From Basidiobolus meristosporus CBS 931.73 (lineage: Eukaryota; Basidiobolomycota; Basidiobolomycetes; Basidiobolales; Basidiobolaceae): a DNA stretch of 64,000 nucleotides. The stretch covers positions 30,733 through 94,732 of the forward strand of contig MCFE01000325.1 in NCBI GenBank assembly GCA_002104905.1. The letters run 5' to 3'. The stretch's first letter is position 1. Each line of letters opens with the position of its first letter. Made by a program: the position numbers and the translations under genes. The notes under the pieces are model-generated. The model was not told where the DNA came from. It was given only the letters and a program-made list of their open reading frames with translations, and did not search any database. Shown one piece after another: positions 20,206 to 32,055 of the stretch.

Positions 20206-23200
20206 CTACCCCAGTTTTGAATCACTATAACCATCCAATTTCCAACTATTAGCTGCTCCTGAGTATTCCAGTACCATATTTACTGTACCTTGTAGATATC
20301 TGAAAATCTGCTTAACTGCTGTAATTTGATCTGATCCATAATTATGCATCAATGGAATGACTATTCCAGCTGCCACTGCAATATCAGGACATGTAAACAC
20401 CACCAAGTACATCAGACTACTGACCATTGACTGGTAGGGAAAGTCTTGGTCCATATTTGAGCTGTTTTCACCCAAAACTGGCTGAGATCTGCTCAATTTT
20501 AGATTATTGTCCTTGGGGTAGCCGCAGGCTTTCAATTTTGCATTTTAAAGCATCTAAAAATGTCCCTGATGTACTTAAACTGACTCAGCACAACTTTTTA
20601 TGTAGGTATGTCAAAATTCACTTCAATTCCAAGAAAATAGCACTATTTTCCAAAAATTTTTATCTCAAACTTGCTATAGAGATCTGATTCTGTCTGTTTA
20701 AGGGCCTCCAGGTCACTTGTGGCTATTATTAGGTTGCCCACATACAGAACTAGGATGATCACACCCTTTTTGAGCTGTTTCATATATATAGTGAGATCTG
20801 CAGTGCTACAAACAAACCCAATCTCTTCTAGATGTGTGTCAATTTTTTTATACCATGCTCAAGATGCCTGCTTAAGCCCATACAGCAATTTCCTGAGTCT
20901 GCACATCTTATGGGGGCTGTTTGGATTGGTAAAACCTTCTGGTTGCTCCATATATATAGTAGACTTGTTCTGTTGGATAGTGCCACATTGAGCCATGAGT
21001 GCCACATGATGCCATAGTGTGCCAGGGAGGCCAAATGAACCTATACATAGCCACAGAGTGAGAAACAGAGCTCTGCATTTTGATGCAAAGTTACCCCTGT
21101 GTTTCACCCATTGTGTTGGAGATAATCCATTTTTTGACCTTTTTTTTTAGGTCAATGTTGTGCAGGATGTGTAAGAGCACAACAGGATTAAAGACATGCA
21201 TCAGGTACTCAGTGCCCATGGCACCCTGAATCTAGCTCCTGTGGCTTGTAGCATGTCACAAAAATGCATGGTACTATCTTGGTCCACTGGTACTATCCGG
21301 CACTATAATTGCTTTGTATAGATCCTACTTTAGGGCTAATAATTAAATATAGTGCCAGATAGTACCAGTGGACCAAGATAGTACCATGCATTTTTGTGAC
21401 ATGCTACAAGCCACAGGAGCTAGATTCAGAGTGCCATGGGCATTGCATACCTGATGCATGTCTTCAGTTCCTCTGTGCCCTTACGCATTCTGCACAACAT
21501 TGATCCACAAAATAGCACCAAAATATGGATTTTCTCCTATAACATAGGTGAAACACAGGGGCTGCTTTGCATGAAGATGCAGAGCTCTGATTCACACTCC
21601 ATGACCAAGTATAGGTTCACTTGGCCACTCTGGCACACTATGGCATCACTTGGCACTCATGGCTCAGTGTGGCACTATCCAACAGAACAAGTCTAGTCAC
21701 TTGCAAATCCCCATTTAGAAAGGCTGTTTTGACGTCCATTTGGTGTAGATCCAGACTGTGTACAGCTGCCAGGGCTAGAACTGTCCTAATGGAGTTAAAC
21801 TTTGCAACCAGAGCAAATATGTCCTTGAAGTCTATTCCCTGAATCTGGGAATAGCCTTTAGCCACCAATCTAGCCTTGTACTTCTCAATGGTACCATTTG
21901 AGGTTATCTTGATCTTGCAGACCCAACTAAATCCTACTGGCTTTCTCCCATTTGATAAATCTACCAGTTCCCATGTTTTTGCTTTGATCAGAGATTAGTA
22001 CTCCTCCTGCATGGCTTGTTGCCACAAAGTAGCATCTAGACTTTGCATTGCCTGTTCTGGATTCTGAGGTTTGGCACATAAGGCAAGATAAGCTTCTTGA
22101 TGATCATTGAATGTCTGCCACCAGGATCCAGGGGCATTTCTTATTCTGGTAGTTCGCCTAACAGGAATAATCTGCTCTCATCTGGAACTGGTAAAATTAT
22201 CTTCCGTATCTGGCTGAATTTGGTACATATCTTCTTCATCAGTGTTGATTGCATCTTCAGGCAGCTGGCCAATGATTTCTGTGGCTTTCTGGTCTGAATT
22301 CTCCTCAAATACAATGTCCCTGCTCTTGATCAGCTTATAAATTTTGCCATCACACACTCTATACCCTTTATATCATAACAATACCCAAGAAATGTCCCTT
22401 TTCTACTCTTTTGCTCCAGCTTTGAGCATTTTTTGCCACGGATGTGATAAAAGACATCACTGCCAAAGATCCTGAGGTGCCAGAGGTCAGGTTTTTTGCC
22501 TTTATATGCTTCAAAGGGTGTAGACTCCTGTAGTGCTGTTGCTGGGCATCTATTCTTGATGTATACAGTGGTAGCAACAGATTCACCCCAAAAATTGCAG
22601 TCCATTCCCTTATCATGTAGCATAGATCTTCCCATCTCTACTATTGTTCTATTTGCATGTTCTGCTACTCCATATTACTGTGGAGTATGTGGAACAGTGG
22701 TCTGCAGAATTATACTAGTAGATGCACAGTATTTTGCAAACTCCTTTTAGCAGTATTAGCCTACATTGTCACTTTGAGGTATCTTCAATTTACACCAAGT
22801 TTGTGTTTCAGCCATGTTCTTGAAGTATTTAACTGTCTCTAAAGCCTCATCCTTTGCTTGAGGAAGTATACCCATGTATATCTTGTCTTGTCATCTCAGG
22901 CACACTGATCTTGCATTGTAACTTGTATTTATTGTGATCTCTGATTCTCAAAGCTAATTATTGTCCATTTTTACTCAATATTGAGCAGTTCAGCTTAGTA
23001 AAAACAAATTTCAGTCCCTGAGCAGTTGCTTTACTGACTGAGAGTAGGTTCTTAGGCTAATTGAGGGACATAGAGTACGTCAGTCAGTTTTGCTGTTGTA
23101 GCCCCTGAGATATCACTCACATTTAGTAGTATAGACCCACTGGCAGTAGCTTCCAATGCAGAGTTGTCTCCCAGATAAACCTTTCTTACAGGAATAGTCT

Positions 23201-24002
23201 TCAAGTTGCTGAACCACTCCTTTATACCACAAATGTGCTGTGATGCTCCAGAGTCAATATACCATTCATTACTTTGGTTACTTGCACTCTCTTGTACAGT
23301 TACAAATAACTGTTCATCAGTATTTATATGGTTTGCTTGCTCCAGCTTCTGTTTTTTGTCTGCTTGTCTCTTCTTGCATTCTCTTGCCCAGTGTCCTGGC
23401 TTCTTACAGTAGTTGCAGCAACCAGATTTTCTTTGGTTTTGTTGCTCTCCCTTCTTTTCTGTGTGCCTCTTTGAGCTGAATAGAGCATTGTCTTCAATTT
23501 TCTCTGCTTGAACATTACGTCTGAGTTCTTCACAAAGAGGTCTTTCTTTAACATAGTACAAAGTTGAATTGTCTTCTCTGCTTTCAAAAGAAAGTTTGAG
23601 TGGCTCATACTCTTGTGGTAGGCTGCAAGGCAGACAGAGTATCTTTTCTTCATCATCTACACCAGAATTACTACTGTAAAGTTTTTCTGCAAGTGTCTCC
23701 GTTCTGGTAATGCATTGTAGCATGTCATCATCTGGCTTCTTCCTCATGTTGAAGAATTTTTGTTTTTGATAAAGCTTGCTTGATGCTGATTTTGCTCTAA
23801 AGATCTTCTCTAAGGATTCCCACGCTTCTTTGGCAGTACTTGAAGCATGAATTTGTTCAATGAAGGAATCTTGCACATAGATAGATATAGCATTAAAGGC
23901 CTTTCTCTCCTTCTCTTGAAACTTCTTCACATCTTCTGCTGTGGAACTTATCAAGATATAGTCATAATAGTCAAACTGTTGTTTATTCCTAAAGTGGATC
24001 AT
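20206..24002 (-). pseudogene. B1 gag-pol remnant
   Basis: Frame 23052-24002 has gag with the knuckle CCNYCKKPGHWAREC and protease WYIDSGASQHICG. Integrase (GRSMLHDKGMDCNFWGES) is at 22330-22635, RT parts at 21700-22000 and 20830-20950 are split by foldback F1, and RNase H lies at 20206-20535. Compared with B2, many CG sites read TG or CA. Confidence 0.78.
20960..21695. repeat. F1: 736-bp foldback element
   Basis: Ends TAGACTTGTTCTGTTGGATAG and its complement. Two arms of about 350 bp pair with each other around a spacer of about 40 bp near 21325; the inner 110 bp pair almost perfectly. Inserted in the RT gene of B1: removing it rejoins CTCCATATATATA to GTCACTTGCAAATC, as in B2. The target duplication is short and ambiguous (TA or TAG). 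It has no credible coding capacity. Confidence 0.85.
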
Positions 24003-24281
24003 TATTAATAACTTTGTAGAAGTAATACTGTTGTAACACTAAGAAAGGGGAGATTCTCAACATTCAGCAGCATTCTGTAACAGTTTCAGGGTTAGTACAT
24101 AATGTTTGGTAAAAAGCGTTAATTTAATCTTCACTATAGGGGAATAATTATATGATCATAGATGTAAAGAAACTGGCAAGGTTGGGGCTGAAAGCAAGTT
24201 ATACAGTGACCAAAGCTATTCTAGAGTAGTTAAGTAAATTTTTAGCTGCTGAATGATACCAAATAGCCCAATATTTCAACA

Positions 24282-24443
24282 CTTCTCACATAACAGAACC
24301 ACATTTGCCTCTTTCTTGTGCCATCATCTTCATCTTGACATTCCACACCTTGTCATTAGGTCCATCAAAATTTATGCAGTGGAAAAGCTCCAATACTAGC
24401 AACAGTAGACATTGCAGGGAATGACAGCTTTGGGCTCCTAACC
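24282..24443 (-). pseudogene. A0 gag N-terminal fragment
   Basis: Reads MSTVASIGAF, then FDGPNDKVWNVKMKM on the minus strand, matching the A1 gag start. Primer-site remnant GGTTAGGAGCC at its upstream edge. Confidence 0.7.
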
Positions 24444-24787
24444 TGTTTTACAAGTCTTGGGCTTAATGGAAGTGATTATGAAAACAAGTAGACTTGTGTG
24501 GCTTTCACTAAATCATTTGTCTAATGTGAAAGTAGTAGCAATAGTTTACATGGTTTTGAAGTAAAATGCACATAAAATAGGTTTAGGAAGGTCCCAAGCA
24601 CATGTGTGCAAAGTTTGGGGCTGTCTGGACAACTATGGGAACTTCATGTTCAGGGTACCTGATTTCCTGGTGAAAATATTCCAAGTCCCAAAAAGTAATT
24701 TGTTCAGTATTCTCTAGGATTTGAAGGTAATCATCTAAGTCACTAAGTTAGGTGAGTATTTAGGTGGAATTACATATTTTTACAACA
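24444..24787 (-). repeat. A0 5' LTR
   Basis: 344 bp from TGTTGTAAAAATATG to GTAAAACA, homologous to the other copia-A LTRs. Confidence 0.78.
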
Positions 24788-25785
24788 TATAGCCTTTTTT
24801 TTACACTCCTTACTTCCTGACTCAACTGTTCTTCTTACTTTTTGGAGATGTGAGTAAGGGTTGAGGACTTAGATTCAATTAGTAAATCTGATAGAGTATA
24901 ACTATATCATTTTACTTGACTCTAGTGGAGTAGTGCATAATGTGCAAAGCCATTAAATCAAAGTAAGGTGGAGGCAAAAGTATTGCAAAAAGTGAGGTGG
25001 GTTTTATATCAAACTTCATTTCAAGAATCAGGCTATAGTATGAATAGAGCTCAGAGATAAGTGGAAGCAAAGCACTAAGATAAGGTGTAAAGCCATAATG
25101 CCATTTCTGCAAAGCCAGCGTATCCTGCACAAGGCAAGTGCTTAGGTTTAATTGCATTTCACATGGCAGGAAGCTTCTAGAGAACAAGCTACTTACAAAG
25201 CTAAAATAGCAACTCTCCCAAATAGCCTGACATGAGCATTTTTGGGCCTTGTATCAGCCCTACTCTAAGAAAAAAAATTAAGAAAAGGCCAGCAAAGTAC
25301 CATCATAATATCAGCTGAATTCCAAGTTCCCTGAAATTGACCGCTCTCAGTATCTCTGTTATCAGCTGACAGGCAGGCAAGAAAACCAATTCTTCAGGGG
25401 GATATTAGGCAAACTAGCATCCATACCAAATTTGGTAATTAGCTGCCCATTACTCCCATCAAAAATTACATTTAGAATCTTGAACCAAAAACACCAGCGG
25501 AATGCCAGCTGAAATTCAGATGAATTCCAAGTTTGAGATTTTTCATAGGGGCTAGAGTTTATAACTCCATGCTTGACCTTAAATTCAAGAATATAGGAGG
25601 CTTTGCAATGAGGAATTAGCAAAATTAAGCACTTTTAAGTAGGAAAAAGAAAATACTTGACTAGACAATGATATCCACCAAAGAGAGTGCTTGAGAATCT
25701 GTTAAGCCAACAGCAACCATTATTGCAGTTACTGCATTAGGGAGACAATATCAGACAGGTAAATCAGACACTTGATATCTTATGA
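24788..25785. other. Unassigned spacer of about 1 kb
   Basis: No recognisable coding. Two open frames of 86-91 codons on the minus strand (24912-25187, 25362-25622) show no motif. The composition is AT-rich. Probably decayed transposon sequence. Confidence 0.4.
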
Positions 25786-28573
25786 ACACAAGTTGGTTGT
25801 GTAGGTGGATCCAATGCAGTGCAGCCATTGGGATCCTGCAAGGAGGCTGTCATAATGTCAGCAGCTTGGAGTTATTGCCCCTCTACACAACCTTATGACA
25901 GGATCAAGATGTTGCTTTGCTGAATTCACTGCCAAATAAAGTTAAAAGCTTGACAAACTTTGAGCAGTCTTTTGACAAGAACTGCATGGCATTCTGATGG
26001 TATTAATACTCTGTACATTTATTTGAGCTATCTAACCAGCCAATACATTTGGTTGCCACTTACAGCAAGAAGCTAAATAGTGTTTTGACAGCCACATTGT
26101 GGACCTCTGCTGGAATTGCAACAGTAATATAGTGGCTTGTAGCTAGCTCTGTATAATGCCACTGTGCAAGCTAACTAAATGGTACTTGCTTTTCTACCCC
26201 ACTTGTGCTATTCTTATATTCCACAGTAAAATACCCTTCTTTATTTGATTACCTACTACTACCTTTGGCATTCCATATATAGCTCAAATGAAACAAACTA
26301 CAGCTTCCTGCTTACTAACCTTTACATATGTGCACACCCACTGCAATTAACATACATCAATCACCACAAATTTACAGCTTTTCAGTGTAATACCTGTAAA
26401 GCTGCCATATACCTTGTATTGCTGGTAACATATACATCTTGCAAATGTATGCATGCTTACCACCACTTTGCCATGAACACTTCCTGAATATCCCTAAGGA
26501 GTTTTTTGCTATTTAGCCTATGTATTTCTTGTCCCTGCTGGATTCTAGTCCCCCTTTAAGGTGCAATCTTGCTCTTATTTGTGTGAATTTTGTATTGAAT
26601 GGCCAAGAAATTGGCTTGTGACCAAGAAAAACATGGCATACTTTGGTAAGTTGTCTTGATAATAGTTAGTTGCTTATTGTGTCCAACTATGCATTACTTA
26701 ACTGATTATCCACACATTGGGGCTGTTAGCTTCTTAATGCCAAAGGCATTGGTGGCTCCATGTGCACATCTGTCCTCAATATTTTCCAACTTTTCCTGGC
26801 TGTCCTCCATGTGCCAACTCATCACATCCATCACAGACTTGAATGTAATATTCTTGATGAGATTGTGATATGGTAATATCTGTGACTTGGCTTGTCTTTC
26901 TATCATCTCACACATCCACTGCATATAGTACTCTCAAAAGGTGAACAAAAGCCCAATATTCTGCTCACACCAAGCAAGATGAGTAGTGAGTAGTTACAGT
27001 AGCAACAGTGATCTACATATTTAGCTTCATACTTGTAATACAGCCACTTAAATTTCATTACAAACTCCTTGCATAATGGCTGCAGATATGCAAAGTTGGC
27101 CTAGGTAATCTACTTCTGGATAAATTTTCCTAGAATGTCAACTGATGACTCCCAATTCATCCAATGTACACTTGGTAGGAGTGGCTTCAGAAGGCCAGTT
27201 GAATAAATATATATCCAGTTCAGGTTGATAAGACTGGGTGGCCAGCAGGATTTGCAAGTGGAATACTTGTTTAATGAGAATCCATGAAGTGCTAAGGCAA
27301 ATGCATGGTCATACCCACCTTCAAAGTAGTCCTTGCATCTTTGATTTTTGTGATACTTACTGTTGAATTTATTGGATATGTTTGCACTTGATTGGTTCCA
27401 AGTGTGGAACTTAATAGCTTCATAATATTTGTTGAGCTGTCTGAGCTTCTTTAGATGGGGTATTACTGGAATATATCTGGAGTGTGCGTAATGTTTTCAA
27501 CCTTTGGTGGCAGATTTCTGAAAAGTTGGACACCTTGCAATATTGGCCTTTTCTGATGTGAATGCCATACCCCTGTTAATGCATGCTGGTATCCGGACAG
27601 TCTCTGGGCCATATGTTCCCAGCTGCATCATGGCTCTTCATTTGTATCATGTACATGGTAAGCTGTATCCTGGAATGGTTTGGAAAGAAGTAGTAGTAGA
27701 TCTTCAAAGCCCCCATTGCTGATATTTGTAGAAAACACTACTCCTCAAGCCACAACATCACATTATGGACCAGTAGATGGATTACTAGGCTTACTTGGCT
27801 CCATAGAGTTTCCTCAGCATCTCTTTCTATGGGTGTTGTCTTATTCCTATTGGGGTTTTGGTGGGCTCATGCAGGGTACTACTGTTAGGAGAGATAGGCT
27901 CACAATCCATCAGTGAGCCATCTTCTTCAGAGCAATCACTCTGTGTGCCATATTCACAAGGCTGTGGTGAGCTTAAAGGTGTCACAAACTCAGTTGACTC
28001 AGTTTGCGCAAGGTGACAAGTACAGCTAGGTGCTATTATAGTAGCATCAAGTGGCCTGCAAGATATTGTTGGCACAGTAGTGACTGATGAATGGTTAAAT
28101 AATGACTTGTGTGGCAAAACACTCTCCATCATCCTTGTAATACTTCCTATGCTGTTTGCATGCATCATGGCTGAGTGACTTGCTACAATAGCTACTAGGT
28201 CTTTTTTCTCTTCTCTTATGGTACTGAATGATAGAAGTGTTCATCATGCAGCAAACAGTCTGACACTCACTAATGTACCACTATCATACCACTTTGATGC
28301 CAGCAATCATGCATATTCAAGACAGTCATGTATTTGAGATATTGTCCTACATGAATGTATGATTCAATGATGACCTGCCATTGTAAGCACTATAAATAAA
28401 GTTATGGCACCACTTACACACATATATTTAACAATATTTCCCCTTTGGCTTGACTCACTTCCATATATATGCTGGCAAAAAAAAGCAAAGTTGTCTGGTT
28501 CCCAACCAAACCTTACTGTTGATAGCAGCCAAAGAGCAGTTGGACAACAGCTTGCCCAACAAATGATAATCTG
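25786..28573 (-). mobile_element. T2: T transposon with large internal deletions
   Basis: Subterminal block at 25807, C-terminal Tnp2 parts at 26240-26930 (the QILPYHNLIKNITFKS segment), then a jump at about 27240 from LDIYLFNWPSE-coding to the HGFSLNKQ block, losing the centre of the transposase. N-terminal parts run to about 28270 (TVPTISCRPLDAT, CTCHLAQTEST). The accessory gene is cut off after its first few dozen bases, and T3 starts at once. Confidence 0.65.
26240..28270 (-). pseudogene. Tnp2 transposase of T2, fragmentary
   Basis: Longest frame 27827-28168 codes the N-terminal region (HSSVTTVPTISCRPLD, EFVTPLSSPQPCEYGTQS). The DGF and HLKKLRQ blocks are in 27240-27600. The core between them and the C-terminus is missing. 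Confidence 0.6.
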
Positions 28574-28859
28574 GTCCCATGGGTGGATTCAATCCAGATC
28601 AGCTGTTAGGATCCCATCAAGAGACTATTATAATACTGGCAACTTGAAATTAATGACCCTCTACACAATTTAGGCCTACAGCTAGTTCTGTATAATGCCG
28701 CTGTACAAATTTACCAAATGGTATTTCCTTTTTACCTCCCCTTAGGCAATGCTACATGCATCTGGGGAATCACCCCACTTTATTTGTCCACCAATTACTA
28801 CTTTGGGTATTTCATGTGTAGTTTAAAGCAGAAAATACTATGACCTCCTGCTGATTAAC

Positions 28860-31045
28860 CTTTGTAACGTGTGCACCAGCCACCATTGACCTATTTCTAT
28901 CACCTCAGCTTTATGGCTTTTCAGTGTGATACTTGCAAAGCTCCATATACCTTTGATTGCTGGTGGTATATACACCTTGCAAAAGTATACTTAGTTGCCA
29001 CCACTTTTGCCATGAATACCTCCTGAATATCCAAAAAGAGCATTTTGGTATTTAGCTAATATGCTCCTTCTCCCTGCTTGCTGCTAAGCTTCTTAATGGC
29101 AAGGGCACAAGTGATGCTATGTGCAAACTTGTCCTCAGTATCTTACACCACTTCCTGACTATCCTTCATGTGCCAACCCATTACATCAATGACTGATTAG
29201 AAGGTAAGATTCTTGATGAGATTGAGATCCAGTAGTACTTGCAACTTGACATGTCTCCCTATCTCCCCTCACATCTGCTTCATAGGAAACTACCAAAATC
29301 TGTAGCAAGGCCCAATGTTCTCCACACACCAAGCAAGATGTAGTAGAGAATGGATACAGCAGCAGCATAGAGCTACGCATTCAGCTTTATATTTGTAGTA
29401 TACCTGCTAATATCCTAGCACAAACTCCTTGCACAAAAGCTATTGATGTGTTGGGTTGGCATTGGCACTCTGCTTCTGGAAGAATATTCCTAAAATGTCC
29501 GCATATGACTCCCAAAAATTCCAATGTTCTCTTAGTAGAAATGGCTACAGAAGGCCACTTGAATAAATATATATCCAGCTCATTCAGTCCTTGCACTTGT
29601 ATTGTCCTATATGAGTATGAATGTTGATCAGAGCCTGTGAGATGTGCCTGAGGTAGCAGATAATCTGTAGCATCTTGCCAATTCTTTCAAATCTTTCTGG
29701 TATCTTAAAGGGCTCATTGGCTTGAATTCCCCATTTACAACTTGGTCATCAGTAATGGGATATTGTTGAAGAGCAAATGCATTGCCCCATTGGTAAGCTT
29801 ATACTCCATCAGATACCCTCTATCTGAAGTATTTCCAGTTTCCAATTCAATCCATATTCTGGCCTACGGCTTGTAGCTTACCAACTTTGCTGCAATTCCA
29901 TGCTGACTTCTAAGCTGCGCACAAGCAATTCTGCATGCATTTACACAGTATGGGCTGGTTGCATTAACTTGTACCTCAACTCTGGGAACCAAAGAGATTT
30001 TGAATGAGTTTTTGCTTCTAATGATTAATGTAATGCATGTCATACTAGTGAAGCTACATGGCATCCAAGTGCAATATACACAGGACTCATTAAGGTAACA
30101 ACTTCAAAGTATCAGACAGAGGGTAAGTAAATACCCTAAGGAATTACAATGTGAGGTTCAAGAGGAAAAATACAGATTGCAAGCAACTGCATCTAGATTG
30201 CGACAGCACACCTTGCTGGATTCCTCACCATCCCCTCCACATGTTGGTCCAATCTATGCCAACGCCCTTCACAAGAGTGCCTTGGATTAAGTCAACCTGC
30301 ATTTGATCAATACGCATGCTTCAAAAAAAAGATACCAAAACTCACCAGGCTGCTCATTTAGCCACAGGTCCATTGGAGCAGGCCAAGTTGCATCAGCATG
30401 GAACATCACATCAAACACAGCTAGGTGCGGTGCTTCATAGCTTTGCAATACTTGTTGGACTGCCAAAGCTTCAGTAGATAGGGTATTAATGGGATACATC
30501 TAGAGTGAGAATGATATTTTCCTCCATTGGTGGTGGATTTCTGACTAGTTGGACACCTTACAATGGTGGCATTTTTTGATGTGAATGCCAGGGAGCTGTT
30601 AATGCATGCTGGTATCAGGACAGTCTCTGGGTTGTATGTTGCCAGCCACATGACTGTTGTCCATTTATTCCATGTATTTGGCAAGTAGCATCCTGGTTGA
30701 TTTTGGCAAGAAGTGGTAGTAAATCTTCTTCAAAGCTATCACTCTGTGTGCCATATTCAAAAGGCTGGGGTGAGCCTAAAGGTGTCACAAACTCACCTGA
30801 CTCAGTTTGTGCAAGGTGACAGGTACAGCCAGGTGTGGTTTTAGAAGTATCAGCTGGCTGATAAGATATTATTGGAATAGTAGTGACTGATGACTAGTCA
30901 AATGTGACATATGTAGCAAAACACTGGCCATGATCCTTGCAATACTTCCTATGCTGTCTCTTATGGCATTGTATCAAAGTAGTCTTGTCCATTAGGTTAA
31001 CAGTTTGACACTCAGCAATGCAACACTATTATATCATTTTTTGGT
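28860..31045 (-). pseudogene. Tnp2 transposase of T3, fragmentary
   Basis: C-terminal LDIYLFKWPSVAISTKRTL (29387-29596), then SQHGIAAKLVSYKP (29864-30064). After W1 come MPNTWNKWTTVMWLATYNPE and YHSHSRCIPLIPYLLKLWQS (30421-30684). N-terminal zinc-finger-like region up to about 31045. Confidence 0.6.
29970..30425 (-). other. W1: unrecognised coding-like segment inside T3
   Basis: Minus-strand reading gives FDVMFHADATWPAPMDLWLN, EQPGEFWYLFFEAC and, in a second frame, LIQGTLVKGVGIDWTNMW and SRCSCLQSVF. It keeps more CG dinucleotides than the surrounding T3. A diverged second copy (W2) is at 46.02-46.30 kb on the plus strand. Function unknown. Confidence 0.4.
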
Positions 31046-31339
31046 CAAATCTCATGTGGATTTAGGATAGTCTTGTATTTGAGACATGGCACCTAGATGA
31101 ATGTCGGATTCAGTGATGACCTGCCATAGCAAGCATTATACACAAAGCTGTGGCATCACCTACACATGTATGTGTAACATCATCTCCCCTTTGGTCTGAC
31201 TTACTTCCATATAGATGCAGCCACAAATTAAAGCAAAGTTGTCTGATTCCAACCAAGCCCCAGTTCAAGCTATAGCAGAAAAGTGGCCAGAAAACTGCTT
31301 GCTCTGATATTCAGTGAAACAAGCAGAGCTGCATTCAAA

Positions 31340-32055
31340 AGGACTATGTTGAGAGTGTGCCCACTGAAGGTAATAATGCAACTTCTGAGAATCTCAGTAG
31401 CCAATGTCACTGCCAAGAATTAAGCCATTTCCTGAGGTAACAGAGGAGAAACAGCATTCAGTCTATGTAGCTCATCAACAGTGCTAAAAGGTAAAGCTTA
31501 CAGAAAAACCTATCATATCAAAGGAGCAAGAGACTGCAGCATTCACACTCAAGCCCAATAATTACAAGATAATGAGGATCAATGAAGCTTCTGAGTGCAC
31601 TGATGAGCAGTGGGCTAATATTCAACAGGCTTTCATAAATGTAATATGGCATCACCTCAAGGCCTGTACACCATGGGACTATTACAAGCTCAAGGCCAAG
31701 CAGAAAGAGCTTGACCTGGTCCAAGAGCATTATCCTGGATTTAAATAAGCAAAAGATTTTGGGTCTGCATCAGGGTACTAAGAAAGCATCTCCAGAGTAG
31801 CTGACACTATTGAAGGCAGAAGAAAAAGGGTGCCTTGGTTAAAACAAGAAAATTTCCTCAGAGCCTGTCATAAGCAGGGCTGAAAGCTCCAAAAAGCAGC
31901 ATAGAAATATTATGTAATCAGAATAGTTTCTGAAAGGGATAAGTAGGCAAAATCAGATGCTATAGAGCAGCATTTATTGAGCAGAAAATTTAGCTAATAC
32001 AGAAAGCACTCAGTGCAAGGAGCAGTAAATTCAGCTTCAGAGGGTGTTAAGCAGG
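31340..32055 (+). pseudogene. Accessory gene of T3, decayed
   Basis: Begins at GTGCCCACTGAAGGTAATAA as in T6 and continues through the conserved stretch around CTCAAGGCCAAGCAGAAAGA and the Ser-rich tail. Many stops; a deletion removes the first coiled coil. Confidence 0.55.

Larger units (their letters stand above)
20184..24281 (-). mobile_element. B1: copia-B element inserted in A0, both ends damaged
   Basis: Minus orientation. LTR remainder 23944-24281 starts TGTTGAAATATTGG and is joined by deletion straight to gag (the primer site and gag start are lost). Gag-pol continues to GRDLIDR of RNase H and stops at about 20184, fused to A0 gag (the frame runs from LIDR into LSKSKNGKE). Its 3' LTR and about 100 bp of A0 gag are gone, so one deletion removed both. 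Confidence 0.78.
10915..24787 (-). mobile_element. A0: old copia-A retrotransposon, split by two later insertions
   Basis: In minus orientation: 5' LTR 24444-24787, gag start 24282-24443, [B1 insertion], gag to pol 20183-17042, [A1 insertion], RNase H end 11655-11276, 3' LTR 11264-10915. Its RNase H lacks about 170 bp between two copies of an AATTrGG microhomology (the frame jumps from CIQLG to LVSMNI). The flanks TATGC (left) and TATAG (right) do not form a clean target duplication, and the left flank is T1 while the right flank is not, so one end may have been rearranged. Confidence 0.75.
28574..32055 (-). mobile_element. T3: T transposon carrying a foreign segment in its transposase
   Basis: Subterminal block at 28584, Tnp2 remnant 28860-31045 on the minus strand and accessory gene 31340-32055 on the plus strand. 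Between about 29970 and 30425 the expected Tnp2 sequence is replaced by unrelated DNA (W1). The right end joins copia-B debris at about 32056. Confidence 0.6.

Noticed and set aside
21280-21380. A tRNA or structured RNA gene at the F1 centre
   Set aside because: The hairpin is explained by the foldback arms; no cloverleaf, A-box or B-box pattern.
20184-24281. B1-A0 join as a functional hybrid retrotransposon
   Set aside because: Only one copy in the window, no matching LTR pair, and missing A0 sequence at the join; a deletion explains it more simply.
24912-25622. Two minus-strand frames of 86-91 codons
   Set aside because: No motif, no start context, no second copy; AT-rich DNA of this length gives such frames by chance.
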